Position numbers and translations under genes: made by a program. The notes beneath the pieces are model-generated. The model had not been told where the DNA came from, made no database searches, and saw only the letters and a list, made by a program, of their open reading frames with translations. From the NCBI RefSeq assembly GCF_004353505.1, contig NZ_SMNQ01000008.1:1-64000 (forward strand): a stretch of DNA of 64,000 nucleotides, read 5' to 3'. This stretch comes from Streptomyces sp. WAC05374. GTDB lineage: Bacteria; Actinomycetota; Actinomycetes; Streptomycetales; Streptomycetaceae. Below are positions 14,362 to 23,400 of this stretch, piece after piece. Numbering within the stretch: position 1 is the first letter of the stretch; every line of letters starts with the position of its first letter.

Positions 14362-15840
14362 ATGCCCGAACGCCGTACCGTCGCCCTTGTCACTCTTGGC
14401 TGCGCCCGTAACGAGGTGGACTCGGAGGAGCTCGCAGGCCGCTTGGCAGCGGACGGCTGGGAGCTCGTCGAGGAAGCCGCCGACGCGGATGTCGCGGTCG
14501 TCAACACCTGCGGCTTCGTCGAGGCCGCCAAGAAGGACTCCGTCGACGCCCTGCTCGAAGCCAATGATCTGAAGGACCACGGCCGCACCCAGGCCGTCGT
14601 CGCCGTGGGCTGCATGGCCGAGCGGTACGGCAAGGAGCTCGCCGAGGCGCTGCCCGAGGCCGATGGAGTGCTCGGCTTCGACGACTACGCCGACATCTCC
14701 ACCCGCCTCCAGACCATCCTCAGCGGCGGCAGCGTCGAGGCCCACGCCCCGCGCGACCGGCGCAAGCTGCTGCCGCTCAGCCCGGTGCAGCGCCAGGAGG
14801 CCGCCGCCGCGGTCGCCCTGCCGGGCCACTCCCAGGAGCCCGCGCCGGCCCCGGCGGACCTGCCCGAGGGCATCGCCCCCGCGTCCGGTCCGCGCGCCCC
14901 GCTGCGCCGCCGGCTCGACACCAGCCCGGTCGCCTCCGTGAAGCTGGCCTCCGGCTGCGACCGCCGCTGCTCGTTCTGCGCCATCCCGTCCTTCCGTGGC
15001 TCCTTCGTCTCCCGGCGCCCCAGCGACGTCCTGGGCGAGACGCGCTGGCTGGCCGAGCAGGGCGTGAAGGAGATCATGCTGGTCTCCGAGAACAACACCT
15101 CGTACGGCAAGGACCTCGGCGACATCCGCCTCCTGGAGACCCTGCTGCCGGAGCTGGCGGCGGTCGACGGGATCGAGCGCGTACGCGTCAGCTACCTCCA
15201 GCCCGCCGAGATGCGGCCCGGGCTGATCGACGTCCTGACGTCGACCGAGAAGGTCGCGCCGTACTTCGACCTGTCCTTCCAGCACTCGGCGCCCGAGGTG
15301 CTGCGCTCGATGCGGCGCTTCGGGGACACGGACCGGTTCCTGGAGCTGCTCGACACCATCCGGGGCAAGGCCCCCCAGGCCGGTGTGCGGTCCAACTTCA
15401 TCGTCGGCTTCCCCGGCGAGAGCGAGGAGGACTTCGCCGAGCTGGAACGCTTCATCACGCACGCGCGTCTCGACGCCATCGGCGTCTTCGGTTACTCGGA
15501 CGAGGACGGCACCGAGGCCGCCACGTACGAGAACAAGCTCGACCAGGACGTCGTCGACGAGCGGCTCGCCCACCTGTCCCGGCTCGCCGAGGAGCTGACC
15601 GCCCAGCGGGCGGAGGAGCGGCTCGGCGAGACCCTGGAGGTACTGGTCGAGTCGGTGGACGGGACGCCGGACGGGGACGGCGCCGTCGGCCGCGCCGCGC
15701 ACCAGGCGCCCGAGACCGACGGCCAGGTGGTCTTCACGACGACCGAGGGCCTGGTACCCGGCCGCATGGTCACGGCCAAGGCCGTCGGCACGGAGGGCGT
15801 CGACCTGGTGGCCGAGTGCCTTGAGGAGGCGGCCAGATGA
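14362..15840 (+). CDS. rimO: Ribosomal protein S12 methylthiotransferase RimO
   Basis: A 492-aa radical-SAM enzyme that methylthiolates the conserved Asp of ribosomal protein S12. The N-terminal UPF0004 domain carries the three auxiliary-cluster cysteines (Cys14, Cys50, Cys84). The radical-SAM CxxxCxxC motif is Cys199/203/206 in SGCDRRCSFC. A C-terminal TRAM domain follows (about 425-490). An Ala/Pro-rich insertion (about 125-185) between the first two domains is typical of the streptomycete form. Translation starts at the ATG at 14362 and the stop overlaps the pgsA start by 4 bp, so the two are coupled. Confidence 0.95.
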   Translation: MPERRTVALVTLGCARNEVDSEELAGRLAADGWELVEEAADADVAVVNTCGFVEAAKKDSVDALLEANDLKDHGRTQAVVAVGCMAERYGKELAEALPEADGVLGFDDYADISTRLQTILSGGSVEAHAPRDRRKLLPLSPVQRQEAAAAVALPGHSQEPAPAPADLPEGIAPASGPRAPLRRRLDTSPVASVKLASGCDRRCSFCAIPSFRGSFVSRRPSDVLGETRWLAEQGVKEIMLVSENNTSYGKDLGDIRLLETLLPELAAVDGIERVRVSYLQPAEMRPGLIDVLTSTEKVAPYFDLSFQHSAPEVLRSMRRFGDTDRFLELLDTIRGKAPQAGVRSNFIVGFPGESEEDFAELERFITHARLDAIGVFGYSDEDGTEAATYENKLDQDVVDERLAHLSRLAEELTAQRAEERLGETLEVLVESVDGTPDGDGAVGRAAHQAPETDGQVVFTTTEGLVPGRMVTAKAVGTEGVDLVAECLEEAAR

Positions 15841-16511
15841 CCGGAGCCCCGGCATCCGCTGCGGGCGGCACGGGTAGGCCGGTGCCCGGCGGCAAGCTCG
15901 GCGCTGCGGCCGTGAATCAGGCCAGCCTGTGGAACATCGCCAACATCCTCACCATGGTCCGGCTGGTGCTCGTGCCGGCCTTCGTGGTGCTGATGCTCCA
16001 GGACGGCGGGTACGACCCGGCCTGGCGCGCCTGGGCGTGGGCGGCGTTCGCCGTCGCCATGATCACCGACATCTTCGACGGTCACCTGGCGCGCGCGTAC
16101 AACCTGGTCACGGACTTCGGGAAGATCGCCGACCCGATCGCCGACAAGGCGATCATGGCGGCGGGGCTGATCTGTCTGTCGGCGCTCGGGGACCTGCCCT
16201 GGTGGGTGACCGGAGTGATCCTCTTCCGTGAGCTGGGCATCACCCTGATGCGGTTCTGGGTGATCCGCCACGGAGTGATCCCGGCCAGTCGCGGCGGCAA
16301 GATGAAGACCCTGGCACAGGGCACGGCGGTCGGGATGTACGTCCTGGCGCTGACCGGGCCGCTGGCGACACTCCGCTTCTGGGTGATGGGGGTGGCCGTC
16401 GTGCTGACGGTCGTCACCGGTCTCGACTACGTGCGACAGGCGGTGGTCCTGCGACGTCAGGGACTCGCGGCGGAACGAGCGGAGCGCTCCCGGACGGAGC
16501 CGGGGCGATGA
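15837..16511 (+). CDS. pgsA: CDP-diacylglycerol-glycerol-3-phosphate 3-phosphatidyltransferase
   Basis: A 224-aa integral membrane enzyme that makes phosphatidylglycerol phosphate from CDP-diacylglycerol and glycerol-3-phosphate. The full CDP-alcohol phosphotransferase motif (D-x2-DG-x2-AR-x8-G-x3-D-x3-D) is present, beginning at DIFDGHLARAYN (about residue 80). Hydrophobic segments follow as expected. The first 25 residues are a Gly/Ala-rich extension. It overlaps rimO upstream and cinA downstream by ATGA, giving a tightly coupled three-gene unit. Confidence 0.95.
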   Translation: MTGAPASAAGGTGRPVPGGKLGAAAVNQASLWNIANILTMVRLVLVPAFVVLMLQDGGYDPAWRAWAWAAFAVAMITDIFDGHLARAYNLVTDFGKIADPIADKAIMAAGLICLSALGDLPWWVTGVILFRELGITLMRFWVIRHGVIPASRGGKMKTLAQGTAVGMYVLALTGPLATLRFWVMGVAVVLTVVTGLDYVRQAVVLRRQGLAAERAERSRTEPGR

Positions 16512-17029
16512 ACGCGGCGGCGCGGGCTCTGGCCCTCCTTGCGGAGAGTGACCAGACGGTCGCCGTCGCCGAGTCCCTCACGGGTGGTCTGGTGGCGGCG
16601 GAGCTGACCTCCGTACCGGGCGCCTCGAAGTCCTTCCTGGGGTCCGTCACGGCGTACGCGACCGCGCTGAAGCAGGACCTGCTCGGCGTCGACGCGGCCT
16701 TGCTGGCCCGGCGCGGGGCCGTCGACCCGGACGTCGCGTTGCAGATGGCGGCGGGTGTACGGGCGCGGCTGGGGGCCGGATGGGGGATCGCCACGACGGG
16801 TGTCGCGGGCCCCGACCCCCAGGACGGGAAGCCCGTGGGCACGGTGTACGTCGCCGTGTGCGGGCCGGTCGGCGGGCCCCTCGGCGCGGGGAAAGTCGCG
16901 GCACTGCGATTGAACGGCGACCGTGCGGAAATCCGTAGAGAGAGTGTACGGAGCGTGCTGGAATTGCTCGCGGACCAACTCTCGGAGAATGCGCGGGCAC
17001 AGGATACGGAACAGAACGGGGGGAACTGA
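16508..17029 (+). CDS. cinA: CinA-type nicotinamide-nucleotide amidase
   Basis: This 173-aa protein contains only the C-terminal CinA/PncC domain, which hydrolyses nicotinamide mononucleotide to nicotinate mononucleotide. Family motifs are AESLTGGLVAAELT near the N-terminus, GSVTAYA, and ATTGVAGPDPQDGKPVGTVYVA. The N-terminal COG1058 domain of longer CinA proteins is absent, as is usual in actinobacteria. It is coupled to pgsA by ATGA and lies 109 bp before clgR. Confidence 0.93.
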   Translation: MNAAARALALLAESDQTVAVAESLTGGLVAAELTSVPGASKSFLGSVTAYATALKQDLLGVDAALLARRGAVDPDVALQMAAGVRARLGAGWGIATTGVAGPDPQDGKPVGTVYVAVCGPVGGPLGAGKVAALRLNGDRAEIRRESVRSVLELLADQLSENARAQDTEQNGGN

Positions 17030-17138
17030 TGTTTGCAGCCCTGAGTGAACACGTCATCGCTCCCCGCACGGCCGCAGCGCGAGGCGGTACGGTGGGGCGT
17101 GAAGGATGCGGCTACACGGTCCGAGGAGGGAGCCACCG

Positions 17139-17522
17139 ATGATTCTGCTCCGTCGCCTGTTGGGTGACGTGCTGCGTCGGCAGCGCCAGCGCCAGGGCCG
17201 TACTCTGCGCGAAGTCTCCTCGTCCGCCCGAGTCTCGCTCGGCTATCTCTCCGAGGTGGAGCGGGGGCAGAAGGAGGCTTCCTCCGAGCTGCTCTCCGCG
17301 ATCTGCGACGCGCTTGACGTACGGATGTCCGAGCTCATGCGAGAGGTGAGCGACGAGCTCTCGCTGGCTGAGCTGGCCGAATCGGCAGCGGCGAGTGAGC
17401 CGGTGCCGGCACCAGTACGCCCGATGCTCAATTCTGTGTCCGTGACGTCGGTGACGGGTGTGCCGACGGAGCGGGTGACGATCAAGGCGCCAGCAGAGGC
17501 GGTGGACGTCGTCGCCGCCTGA
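17139..17522 (+). CDS. clgR: ClgR-type XRE regulator of clp and lon genes
   Basis: A 127-aa regulator with an XRE HTH at about residues 11-65 (GRTLREVSSSARVSLGYLSEVERG). The position directly after pgsA-cinA and before recA is shared with mycobacterial and corynebacterial clgR. The C-terminus ends in VVAA; for Streptomyces ClgR the two terminal alanines are reported to be the ClpP degradation signal. The ATG at 17139 has GGAGGG 8 bp upstream, so the 11 in-frame upstream codons were left out. Confidence 0.85.
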   Translation: MILLRRLLGDVLRRQRQRQGRTLREVSSSARVSLGYLSEVERGQKEASSELLSAICDALDVRMSELMREVSDELSLAELAESAAASEPVPAPVRPMLNSVSVTSVTGVPTERVTIKAPAEAVDVVAA

Positions 17523-17582
17523 GCACTCCAGCGCGCGTGACCTTTGTGCGCACGCGTTTTTGAGGGCGCACGTTTTGAGCTG

Positions 17583-17618
17583 AGCCCCGGTCGGGTACCC
17601 GAATGGCCGACCGGGGCT
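17583..17618 (+). terminator. Terminator between clgR and dps
   Basis: A perfect 12-bp stem (17583-17594 with 17607-17618), 12-nt loop, followed by TT and CGTTT. It starts 60 bp after the clgR stop. Confidence 0.8.
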
Positions 17619-17707
17619 TTCGTTTACCCCCGAATGCCCGTTTTAGGTCGTATGTGCAATGGTGGTTGGGCGTGCGCTCCCGCCGCACGCCGGAACGGAG
17701 GATTCGG

Positions 17708-18193
17708 ATGTCTGTCGTGAAGAGCCCGCTGTCGGACGACGACCTGAAGGTGGTCGGCGAAGCGCTGCAAGGGGCACTGGTGGACGCGGTCGACCTGTCG
17801 CTGGTGGCGAAGCAGGTGCACTGGAACGTGGTGGGACCGCGCTTCCGCTCCATCCACCTTCAGCTCGACGAGGTCGTCGCCACCGCCCGCCAGCACTCCG
17901 ACGTCATGGCGGAGCGGGCTTCGGCTCTGGGCGTCACCCCGGACGGGCGAGCCGGGACGATCGCGTCCAGCACGGCGATCAAGAACGTTCCCACCGGATG
18001 GATCAAGGACGATGAAGCCGTCAGGATCATGGTGGACGCGCTCGTGACGGTGATCGGACGGATGCGTGCGCGGATCGAGGAGACCGACAAGCCCGACCCG
18101 GTGACGCAGGACCTGCTGATCGCCCTCACCGCCGACCTCGAGAAGCACGCGTGGATGTTCCAGGCGGAGAGCCGTCAGGCGGACAACCCGTAG
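17708..18193 (+). CDS. Dps-family ferritin-like protein (DpsB-like)
   Basis: A 161-aa four-helix Dps/ferritin protein. The ferroxidase-site pattern is visible: KQVHWNVVGPRFRSIHLQLDEVV in the first helices, then ARQHSDVMAERASALG with the H/D pair. Dps proteins store iron and protect DNA under stress. The N-terminal tail before the first helix is short (about 15 residues), as in the S. coelicolor paralogue I recall as DpsB. GGAGGA at 17697-17702 sits 5 bp before the ATG at 17708. It has its own transcription unit bounded by hairpins on both sides. Confidence 0.88.
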   Translation: MSVVKSPLSDDDLKVVGEALQGALVDAVDLSLVAKQVHWNVVGPRFRSIHLQLDEVVATARQHSDVMAERASALGVTPDGRAGTIASSTAIKNVPTGWIKDDEAVRIMVDALVTVIGRMRARIEETDKPDPVTQDLLIALTADLEKHAWMFQAESRQADNP

Positions 18194-18219
18194 GCCCCGG
18201 CGAGCACACGGATGAACCG

Positions 18220-18283
18220 GACGGGAGGGTGTGCCGCAGCGCCCGGCGTGCGCCGGAGCCGCGCAACGGTACGCCCTCCCGTC
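18220..18283 (+). terminator. Long hairpin terminator after dps
   Basis: GACGGGAGGG at 18220-18229 pairs with CCCTCCCGTC at 18274-18283, and pairing continues inward for about 17 bp with one or two G-U pairs. A second perfect hairpin is nested inside (CCGGCG 18243-18248 with CGCCGG 18251-18256). It begins 27 bp after the dps stop. Confidence 0.65.
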
Positions 18284-18324
18284 ACGTGATCGTCCCGGTC
18301 TAGCGTCGACCGGAGGAGGCGGCC

Positions 18325-18765
18325 ATGGTACGGCGACGGGTTCCGCTGCCGGCGCTCGCACTCGCGCTGGTGCTCGGTGGGCTGTGGTGGTGGGCGGTGC
18401 TGAGACTGGCACTGGCACCCGGGCAGGCCGGACTCGTCGAGGGCACCATGGCGGCGAGCGGTTGGGGGCTGAGCCTGCTCCCCGTACACGTCGCCTCCTC
18501 CCGTGCGGGTGGGACGGGCGGTTCCGGGGGTGGTTCCGGGGACGGTGGGGCGGGCGGATTCGGGGGTGGTGTCGCTGGTGCGGGTGGTGTGGGGGTCGGC
18601 GCCGGGGGTGATGGTGGTTCCGGTGGCGGGGTCGGCTCGGGTGTTCTCGGTGGGGTCGGCGCGTGGCGCGGGGCCGGTACGTGGCGCGAGGTGTCCCGCT
18701 CCTGGGTTCCGGCTACCAGGGCATGGCTACGCCGCCATTCGGGCGGAGGATCTGGCCCGTCGTGA
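18325..18765 (+). CDS. Small membrane protein with Gly-rich tail, unknown function
   Basis: A 146-aa frame with a very good start (GGAGGAGG at 18312-18319, 5 bp before ATG). Residues 1-60 look real: a basic MVRRRVPLP start, one transmembrane helix (about 9-30) and a second hydrophobic stretch. Residues about 63-115 are almost pure Gly with Ser/Val/Ala and read like a mini-satellite. The last codons overlap the 3' end of the opposite-strand SDR gene by 53 bp. I do not recognise a family, and the true C-terminus may be shorter if this strain carries a repeat expansion or frameshift. Confidence 0.55.
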   Translation: MVRRRVPLPALALALVLGGLWWWAVLRLALAPGQAGLVEGTMAASGWGLSLLPVHVASSRAGGTGGSGGGSGDGGAGGFGGGVAGAGGVGVGAGGDGGSGGGVGSGVLGGVGAWRGAGTWREVSRSWVPATRAWLRRHSGGGSGPS

Positions 18766-19477
18766 AGCACGAGGCGTCCGAGGCCAGATGGAGGACCGTG
18801 TGGGCGATGTCCTCGGGCTCCCCGACCCGGCCGAGCGGGGACAGCCGCACCATGCCCGCCTCGATCCGCCGCTGACGGTCGGCCTCATGACGCTGCGTCA
18901 TGGGCGTACGAACCCAGCCGGGCGCCACGGCGTTGACGCGGATGCCGTGCGGTCCCAGCTCGGCGGCGAGCGTCCGGGTGAGCTGGACCACGGCTGCCTT
19001 CGCGACGCCGTAGCAGAGCAGGCCCGGGCTCGCCGCGTCCACCGCCCCTGACGCCATCGTGACGATGGACCCCGCCACGCCGTGCGTGATCATCGACCGG
19101 GCCGCCTGCTGACCCGCGTACAGGACGCCCTTGAAGTTGATGGCGAACACGCGGTCGAAGTCGGCGTCCGTCGTCTCCAGAACCGTGCTGGTGTGCATGA
19201 CGCCCGCGATGGCGGCCATCACGTGCAGGGGCCCGGCGCTCTCCACGGCGGCGCGCAGGGCGTGGCGGTCGGTCACGTCGAGCGGGTGGATGCGGGCCGT
19301 GCCGCCCTGGGCGTCGATGAGCGCGCGGGTCCCGTGCAGCCCTGCCGCGTCGCGGTCCGCGCAGTGGACAGTGGCCCCCGCCTCGGCGAGCAGGACGGCG
19401 GTCGCTCGGCCGATGCCGCCGGCGGCCCCGGTGACGAACGCGCTGCGGCCCGTGAGGTCGTACGCCGACAGTGGCAT
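18713..19477 (-). CDS. Short-chain dehydrogenase/reductase
   Basis: A 254-aa classical SDR oxidoreductase. Residues 16-22 carry the TGxxxGIG cofactor motif (TGAAGGIGRAT), with D following the second strand (CADRD) suggesting NAD preference. The catalytic Ser is in SGAVDAAS and the Tyr/Lys pair in YGVAK. The substrate is not predictable. The ATG at 19477 was chosen from homology length, since the frame is open about 140 codons further upstream through nei2. It is probably co-transcribed with lhr and nei2 (32-bp gap). Confidence 0.87.
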   Translation of the reverse strand: MPLSAYDLTGRSAFVTGAAGGIGRATAVLLAEAGATVHCADRDAAGLHGTRALIDAQGGTARIHPLDVTDRHALRAAVESAGPLHVMAAIAGVMHTSTVLETTDADFDRVFAINFKGVLYAGQQAARSMITHGVAGSIVTMASGAVDAASPGLLCYGVAKAAVVQLTRTLAAELGPHGIRVNAVAPGWVRTPMTQRHEADRQRRIEAGMVRLSPLGRVGEPEDIAHTVLHLASDASCFTTGQILRPNGGVAMPW

Positions 19478-19509
19478 GCCGGGACCGTACGCCGCGATCT
19501 GACGGACCG

Positions 19510-20328
19510 TCAACCAGTGGGGGGCTCCGGGGCCGGTGCGGGGCCGGACTGGCAGCCCGGGCACCAGTAGGAGATGCGCTCCCGTGCGGTCTCGTCCTTG
19601 CGGTGGATGGGGGTGCCGCAGCGGTAGCAGGGCCGGTTCTTGCGCCCGTAGACGTACAGCTTGCGGTCGGGGCGGTCGGTGGTGGTGATCGTCCGCCGGT
19701 CGAAGCGTTCCTTGTTGGCCTCCAGCAGGCGGTGCGCGGTGGCGACCAGCCGTTCCGGTACCCCGGGCGGGAGTTCGCCGACCGGGAGCCAGGGCGTGAC
19801 ACGGGCGAGGAAGGCCAGCTCGCACTTGTACACGTTGCCGATGCCCGCCAGGTTCCGCTGGTCCAGCAGCGCTTCGCCGAGGGGGCGTGCCGGGTCGGCG
19901 CACACCCTGCGCACGGCTTCCTCGAAGTCCCAGTCGGGGCCCAGGAGATCGGGCCCCAGGTGCCCGACGACGGACGGTTCGTCGGTGGTGCGGATCAGCT
20001 CCAGGACGGGGAGGCGGTAGCCGACGGCGGTGTGCGTCGTGGTGCCGAGGATGGCCCGGATCTGGTGGCCGGGGCCGCCGGTCCAGCGCTCGTCGGATGC
20101 GTAGACGCGCCAGGCGCCGTCCATCTGGAGGTGGGAGTGGAGGGTCAGGCCGCCCTCGATGCGGGTGAGGAGGTGCTTGCCGCGCGGCGTGACGTCGAGC
20201 AGTGTCCGGCCGGTGAGGTCGGCGGTGGCGAACCGCGGGACCCGCAGGTCGGAGCGGGTCAGCAGCTTGCCCGCGAGGGCGGTGTGCAGACGACGGGCGG
20301 TCAGCCAGACGGTGTCTCCTTCGGGCAT
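19510..20328 (-). CDS. nei2: Endonuclease VIII-like DNA glycosylase/AP lyase (Nei2)
   Basis: A 272-aa base-excision repair enzyme removing oxidised pyrimidines. The mature N-terminus P-E-G-D-T (from MPEGDTVW) supplies the catalytic Pro and Glu. The H2TH region includes QRNLAGIGNVYKCE. A C-terminal CxxC-x16-CxxC zinc finger (CYRC...CPGC) with the DNA-intercalating Arg context is present. It lies immediately downstream of lhr, the arrangement also known from Mycobacterium tuberculosis (lhr and nei2 adjacent), suggesting joint repair roles. Confidence 0.92.
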   Translation of the reverse strand: MPEGDTVWLTARRLHTALAGKLLTRSDLRVPRFATADLTGRTLLDVTPRGKHLLTRIEGGLTLHSHLQMDGAWRVYASDERWTGGPGHQIRAILGTTTHTAVGYRLPVLELIRTTDEPSVVGHLGPDLLGPDWDFEEAVRRVCADPARPLGEALLDQRNLAGIGNVYKCELAFLARVTPWLPVGELPPGVPERLVATAHRLLEANKERFDRRTITTTDRPDRKLYVYGRKNRPCYRCGTPIHRKDETARERISYWCPGCQSGPAPAPEPPTG

Positions 20329-20436
20329 GGGTCCATGATGCGGGACGTAGGGCGGGGGAGGGGCGGCGACGGCTACGGGACCGTACGGCTCTCGTGGCCG
20401 GTCCATGCTGACGGCTTACGGCGCCGCTGCGGGGCG

Positions 20437-23400
20437 CTAGGCGCGGAGGCGGAGTCCTCGGGGGGTGGCGTGGAAGCCGGCCGCCTCCAGGGAGCGGGAG
20501 AGGGGCGAGGTGAGGGCGGCGGCGCCGTTGATCCGCTCGACCGTGACGGTGCCGAGGGAGCCGGCGCGGGCGGCTGCCGCGAGGGCGTCGGCGGCGGCCT
20601 GGAGGGCGGGGTCGTCCGGTTCGGTCGGCCAGGACAGCAGGGTCTTGCCGCCGCGCTCCATGTAGAGCGTGAGCTCACCGTCGACGAGGACCACGAGGGA
20701 GCCCGCCTTGCGGCCCGGTTTGTGGCCGGCGCCGGTGGGGGGTTCGGGCCAGGACAGCGCGGCGCCGTACGCGTTGGCCGGATCGGCGGCGGCGAGGACG
20801 ACGGCGCGCGGGGCGGCCGCGGAGTCGGCGCGGTCGCGGGCGGTGGCCGCCGCCCGGAGACGGTCGACGGCACCGTCCATCGCGAACTGGGCGGCTCCCA
20901 GGCCCTCGACGACATAGCCGCGGCGCGCCTGGCCGCTGTCCTCGAACGCCGACAGGACGCGGTACGTCGCGGAGAAGCCGCCCTCCACACCCTCGGCGGC
21001 CACCGCGCCCCGGGTGACCACGCCGTGCCGGTCCAGCAGGGTGCGGGCCAGGGCGTGGGCGCGGTGGGTGGGCTCCGGCTCCGGTGGCGGGAGGAGCGAC
21101 CAGCGGCCGCTGACGGTGGGCGGGCCGGAACGGGACACGGGGCGGCCGGAGGGGCGGGCGGCCGCGGTCAGGGTGCCGTACCGGCCGCGCGGGACGGTGC
21201 GCTTGGCGCGGTGTGCGGTGGACCCCGCCGTACGCCCCGAGCCGAGCAGGGAGCGCAGGGGTGCCAGGGTGTCGTTGGTGAGCCGCCCGGACCAGGCCAG
21301 GTCCCACAGGGCGTCGGCGAGCTGGGGGTCGGTGGCGTCGGGGTGCGTGGTCGCGCGGACCTGGTCGGCGATCTGGCGGAAGAACAGGCCGTAGCCGCCG
21401 GAGAGGGCGGTCAGCACCGACTCGTGGAGCGCCGTCAGCTCCAGGGGGTGGGGCGCCGGAAGCAGCAGGGGCGCCGCGTCGGCCAGGTAGAGCGACACCC
21501 AGCCGTCCTTGCCGGGCAGGGCGCCCGCGCCGGCCCACACGACCTCGCCGGTGGTGGTGAGCTCGTCGAGCATGGCCGGGCCGTAGCCGGCCACGCGGGA
21601 CGGCAGGATCAGCTTCTCGAGGGCGGAGGCGGGGACGGGGGCGCCCTGGAGCTGCTCGATGGCGCGGGCCAGCCCGTCGATGCCGCGCAGGCTGTTGCTC
21701 CCCAGGTGCTGCCACTGGGGCAGGAACGTGGCGAGTGCGGCGGGCGGGACCGGCTCCAGCTCATGGCGGAGCGCGGCCAGCGAACGGCGGCGCAGCCGGC
21801 GCAGTACGGCCGCGTCGCACCACTCCTGGCCCATGCCGGACGGGTGGAACTCACCCTGCACGACGCGGCCCGCGGCGGCCAGCCGGTGCAGCACCCCGTC
21901 GGTGACCGCGATACCGAGACCGAACCGGGCGGCGGCCTGGGCGGAGGTGAACGGCCCGTGCGTGCGCGCGTACCGCGCCAGGAGGTCGCCCAGCGGGTCC
22001 TTGACCGGCTCGGTGAAGGCCTCCGGCACGCCGACCGGCAGGGCGGTGCCCAGGGCGTCGCGCAGCCGGCCCGCGTCCTCGACGGCCGCCCAGTGCTCGG
22101 CGCCCGCGATACGGACCCGGATGGCCCTGCGGGTCTTCTCCAGGTGCTCCGGCCACTGCGGATCGGCGCCGCGCTCGACCAGCTCGGCGCCGGTGAGGGG
22201 GCCGAGGACGCGCAGCACGTCGGCCACGCCCTCCACGTCCTTGACACGCCGGTCCTCGGTCAGCCACTGGAGCTCGCCCTCCAGCTCGGCCAGGACGTCC
22301 GCGTCCAGCAGCTCGCGCAGCTCCGCCTGGCCCAGCAGTTCGGCCAGCAGCCGCGAGTCCAGGGACAGCGCGGCGGCCCGCCGCTCGGCGAGCGGCGAGT
22401 CCCCCTCGTACAGGAACTGCGCCACATAGCCGAACAGGAGGGAACGTGCGAAGGGGGACGGCTCGGGGGTGGTGACCTCGACCAGCCGGACGCGGCGGGA
22501 CTCGATGTCGCCCATCAGCTCCCGCAGCCCCGGGACGTCGAACACGTCCTGGAGGCATTCGCGGACCGCCTCCAGAACGATGGGGAACGAGCCGAACTCG
22601 CTGGCCACCTGGAGCAACTGGGCGGCACGCTGACGCTGCTGCCACAGGGGCGTGCGCTTGCCCGGGTTGCGGCGCGGCAGCAGCAGGGCGCGGGCGGCGC
22701 ACTCGCGGAACCGGGACGCGAACAGCGCCGAGCCGCCGACCTGGTCGGTGACGATCTGGTCCACCTCGCCCTTGTCGAACAGGACGTCGGCGGCGCCGAC
22801 CGGCGCCTGGTCGCTGTCGTACTCCGGGCCGGGCGTGGCCGGGTCCTGGTCGAGCAGGTCCAGGCCCATGAGGTCCGCGTCGGGCAGCCGCAGCACGATG
22901 CCGTCGTCGGCGTGCATCACCTGGGCGTCCATGCCGTACCGCTCGGTGAGCCGGGCGCCGAGCGCCAGCGCCCACGGGGCGTGCACCTGCGCGCCGAACG
23001 GCGAGTGCACCACCACCCGCCAGTCGCCCAGCTCGTCGCGGAACCGCTCCACCAGGATCGTCCGGTCGTCCGGCACGTGGCCGCACGCCCGGCGCTGCTC
23101 GTCCAGGTACGCCAGGACGTTGTCCGCCGCCCAGGCGTCCAGGCCCGCCGCCAGCAGGCGCAGCCGCGCGTCGTCCGGCGCCAGGGAGCCCACCTCGCGG
23201 AGGAACGCGCCCACCGCACGGCCCAGCTCCAGCGGCCGCCCGAGCTGGTCACCCTTCCAGAACGGCAGCCGGCCCGGCACACCGGGCGCGGGGGAGACCA
23301 GCACCCGGTCGCGCGTGATGTCCTCGATCCGCCACGAGGAGGTGCCGAGCGTGAACACGTCACCGACCCGCGACTCGTACACCATCTCCTCGTCGAGCTC

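Noticed and set aside
17030..17138. ClgR self-binding box upstream of clgR
   Set aside because: GTTTGCA...GTGAAC near 17032 only loosely resembles a GTTCGC-N5-GCG type site; too degenerate to claim.
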